Below, piece after piece: positions 62,515 to 64,000 of a stretch of 64,000 nucleotides of DNA. The notes beneath the pieces were generated by a model that saw only the letters and a list, made by a program, of their open reading frames with translations, did no database searches and was not told the DNA's origin. Positions within the stretch are counted from its first letter, which is position 1. Each line of letters starts with the position of its first letter. The translations under genes and the position numbers were made by a program. Source of the DNA: Halococcus salifodinae DSM 8989 (lineage in GTDB: Archaea; Halobacteriota; Halobacteria; Halobacteriales; Halococcaceae); NCBI RefSeq assembly GCF_000336935.1, contig NZ_AOME01000076.1, forward strand, positions 10,511 to 74,510, written 5' to 3'.

Positions 62515-63579
62515 ATGGCTCTCGACGGCTACTTCGAGGGGTTCACGAGGCGCGACTGGCAGACGATCGACGAGGGGCAAGTCGAAATCGCCGTGATCGG
62601 TCTCGGTGGGTTCGCCCGCGAGCGCGCCCTGCCTGCGATCCGCGACGCGGAGTTCTGCGAGGTCACCGTCCTCGTGAGTGGGTCGCCCGAGAAGGCTGCG
62701 GACCTCGCCACGTCGTTCGGCGTCGAGCGGGTGCTTGACTACGAGGCGTTCCGCGACGGAGAGGCCAGCGACGCGTACGACGCGGTCTACGTCGCGACTC
62801 CGCCGGCGTTCCACGAGGAGTACGCGACGACCGCCGCCGACCGCGGCAAACACGTCCTCTGTGAGAAGCCCCTCGCCGTGGATCACGCGGCGGCCGAGCG
62901 CATCGTCGCGGCCTGTGCAGACGCCGGCGTGGTGTGTATGACAGCCTACCGGCTCCGAACCGAACCCGCGGTCAGGCGGATGCGCGAACTGATCGCCGAC
63001 GGCGCGATCGGCGATCCAGTCCAGGTCCACGGCGGGTTCTCCGCACGGCTGCTCGACGACATGAGCGCCGACACGTGGCGGCTCGATCCCGACGTTGCGG
63101 GCGGCGGCGCGCTGATGGATCTGGGAGTGTACCCGCTCAACACCACCCGCTTCCTGCTCGATGCCGATCCCACGTCGGTGGTGGCCGAGACTCACTCCGG
63201 GGAAGCACCGTTCGACCGCGTGGACGAGCATGTCGCCCTCCAACTCACCTTCCCAGGTGGCGTGACTGCCTCGTGTACGGCGAGTTTCGACGCCCACCCC
63301 GACAGCCGTCTCCAGGTGCTCGGCACCGACGGCCAAGTGCTCATCACCGACCCTTTCGGCGGCGACGTCTCCCAGGAGATCGTGGTCGAGCGCGGCGACA
63401 CTCACACCCGCTACGCCGGCCCGTCGGTCGACGAGGTCCGCGAGGAGTTCGATTACTTCGCGCACTGCGTGCTCACCGGCGAGGACTGTGAGACCGACGG
63501 CGAGGACGGACTCACCGATCTCCGCATCATCGAAGCGGCCTACGAATCCGCTGAGATCGGCGAGCGCGTCGAACTGTAA
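62515..63579 (+). CDS. Gfo/Idh/MocA-family dehydrogenase, close to haloarchaeal D-xylose dehydrogenase
   Basis: A 354-aa NAD(P)-dependent oxidoreductase. The Rossmann start is VEIAVIGLGGFARERALPAI, followed by VYVATPPAFHEEY and the catalytic Lys in HVLCEKPLAVDHAAAERIV. DYFAHCVLTGEDCETDGEDG and MDLGVYPLNTTRFLLDADP resemble closely the haloarchaeal D-xylose 1-dehydrogenase (Gfo6). The sugar substrate is inferred. The gene is leaderless by TATA spacing. Confidence 0.88.
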   Translation: MALDGYFEGFTRRDWQTIDEGQVEIAVIGLGGFARERALPAIRDAEFCEVTVLVSGSPEKAADLATSFGVERVLDYEAFRDGEASDAYDAVYVATPPAFHEEYATTAADRGKHVLCEKPLAVDHAAAERIVAACADAGVVCMTAYRLRTEPAVRRMRELIADGAIGDPVQVHGGFSARLLDDMSADTWRLDPDVAGGGALMDLGVYPLNTTRFLLDADPTSVVAETHSGEAPFDRVDEHVALQLTFPGGVTASCTASFDAHPDSRLQVLGTDGQVLITDPFGGDVSQEIVVERGDTHTRYAGPSVDEVREEFDYFAHCVLTGEDCETDGEDGLTDLRIIEAAYESAEIGERVEL

Positions 63580-63617
63580 CTGTCGAATCAGTCGCCGAGA
63601 AACGTGACTGAACGCCC

Positions 63618-64000
63618 TCACCCCGTCCGGAAGGAGTAATCGAATGCCGGGGCCGAATGGGTGAGCGAGCCCAACGAGATCACGTCGACGCCGGTGGCGG
63701 CGTATTCGGGAACGGTGTCGAGCGTGATCCCGCCGCTCGCCTCCGCGAGCACGCCCGCAGGCAGCGCCTCGACGCCCTCCGAAACCGCCGCGGGCGCGAG
63801 GTTGTCGAACAGCACGATGTCCGCACCCGCTTCGGCGGCCCGCCGGCCCTCGGCGGGGCGCTCGACTTCGACTTCGATCTTCGTGGCGAAGGAGGCACGC
63901 TCCCGGAAGTGCGAAACGGCGTCTTCGAGCCCCATCTCCGCGACGTGGTTGTCCTTCACCATCACCATATGCGAGAGATCGAGCCGGTGGGTGTCGCCGC
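63618..64000 (-). CDS. nadC: Nicotinate-nucleotide pyrophosphorylase, C-terminal part
   Basis: About 127 C-terminal residues are visible; the N-terminus is beyond the right edge. MVMVKDNHVAEMGLEDAV, FATKIEVEVERPAEGRRAAE, VLFDNLAPAAVSEGVE, AEASGGITLDTVPEYAATG and DVISLGSLTHSAPAFDYSF are conserved quinolinate phosphoribosyltransferase segments. It makes nicotinate mononucleotide from quinolinate in NAD synthesis. Confidence 0.93.
   Translation of the reverse strand, partial: GDTHRLDLSHMVMVKDNHVAEMGLEDAVSHFRERASFATKIEVEVERPAEGRRAAEAGADIVLFDNLAPAAVSEGVEALPAGVLAEASGGITLDTVPEYAATGVDVISLGSLTHSAPAFDYSFRTG

Overview
The window reads as a GC-rich haloarchaeal chromosome. Predicted proteins are acidic, many genes appear leaderless with a TATA box about 27 bp upstream of the start codon, and archaeal markers are present: thermosome, membrane-anchored LonB, SepF, a UbiA prenyltransferase of ether-lipid synthesis, MptA, NadM, 7S (SRP) RNA, and the ADH synthase/3-dehydroquinate synthase II route to aromatic amino acids. 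Halococcus is a plausible genus, but the sequence alone does not prove it.

Left part (1-30.6 kb). A YprA/Hrq1-like DEAD-box helicase runs off the left edge, followed by a MutS-like ATPase and a ribbon-helix-helix protein. A four-gene operon (4.2-9.85 kb) joins an atypical NRAMP-fold transporter, HyuA, HyuB and an Asp/Glu-racemase-superfamily enzyme; a perfect 15-bp palindrome lies upstream. Decayed gene remnants sit beside tRNA-Arg(TCG). The lipid prenyltransferase, the 7S RNA (flanked by copies of an intergenic repeat family), a 581-aa Rieske protein with an unassigned C-terminal domain, dnaK and grpE follow. The XPB helicase and its partner nuclease Bax1 (20.5-24.5 kb) are separated by a strikingly AT-rich gene with a PD-(D/E)XK-like signature. 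This is the best candidate here for an undescribed system. ZIP and SMR transporters, an RNA m5C methyltransferase pair and a PAC2 protein come next. A second AT-rich patch (29.2-30.3 kb) carries a DUF3800 gene, a 31-bp direct repeat pair and a run of 13 G.

Middle part (30.6-43.3 kb). These are mostly single core genes: a YkgJ Fe/Zn-cluster protein, an MBL hydrolase, a small winged-helix regulator, an F420/PPOX oxidoreductase, a methyltransferase, a Tat lipoprotein, a glycosyltransferase, a thermosome subunit without the usual Gly/Met tail, a TRIC-like channel, a SAM hydroxide adenosyltransferase, nadM, lonB, a CPBP protease and an alkyltransferase-like protein lacking the catalytic Cys.

Right part (43.4-64 kb). 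trpCBA is preceded by two TGTACA boxes that match the archaeal TrpY TRP box, followed by ADH synthase and 3-dehydroquinate synthase II. Then come a subtilase without a signal peptide, a RimI-type acetyltransferase, sepF, several haloarchaeal DUF genes, a YgfZ/GcvT-like protein, a TrmB regulator, mptA, nadK, a universal stress protein, gpmI, aconitase, a Gfo/Idh/MocA dehydrogenase and the C-terminal part of nadC at the right edge.

One theme crosses the window. Short perfect hairpins, often with 3-nt loops, cluster in GC-rich intergenic repeats. Similar hairpins also occur inside extra loops of gpmI, hyuB and bax1, which suggests palindromic elements that have entered coding sequence.
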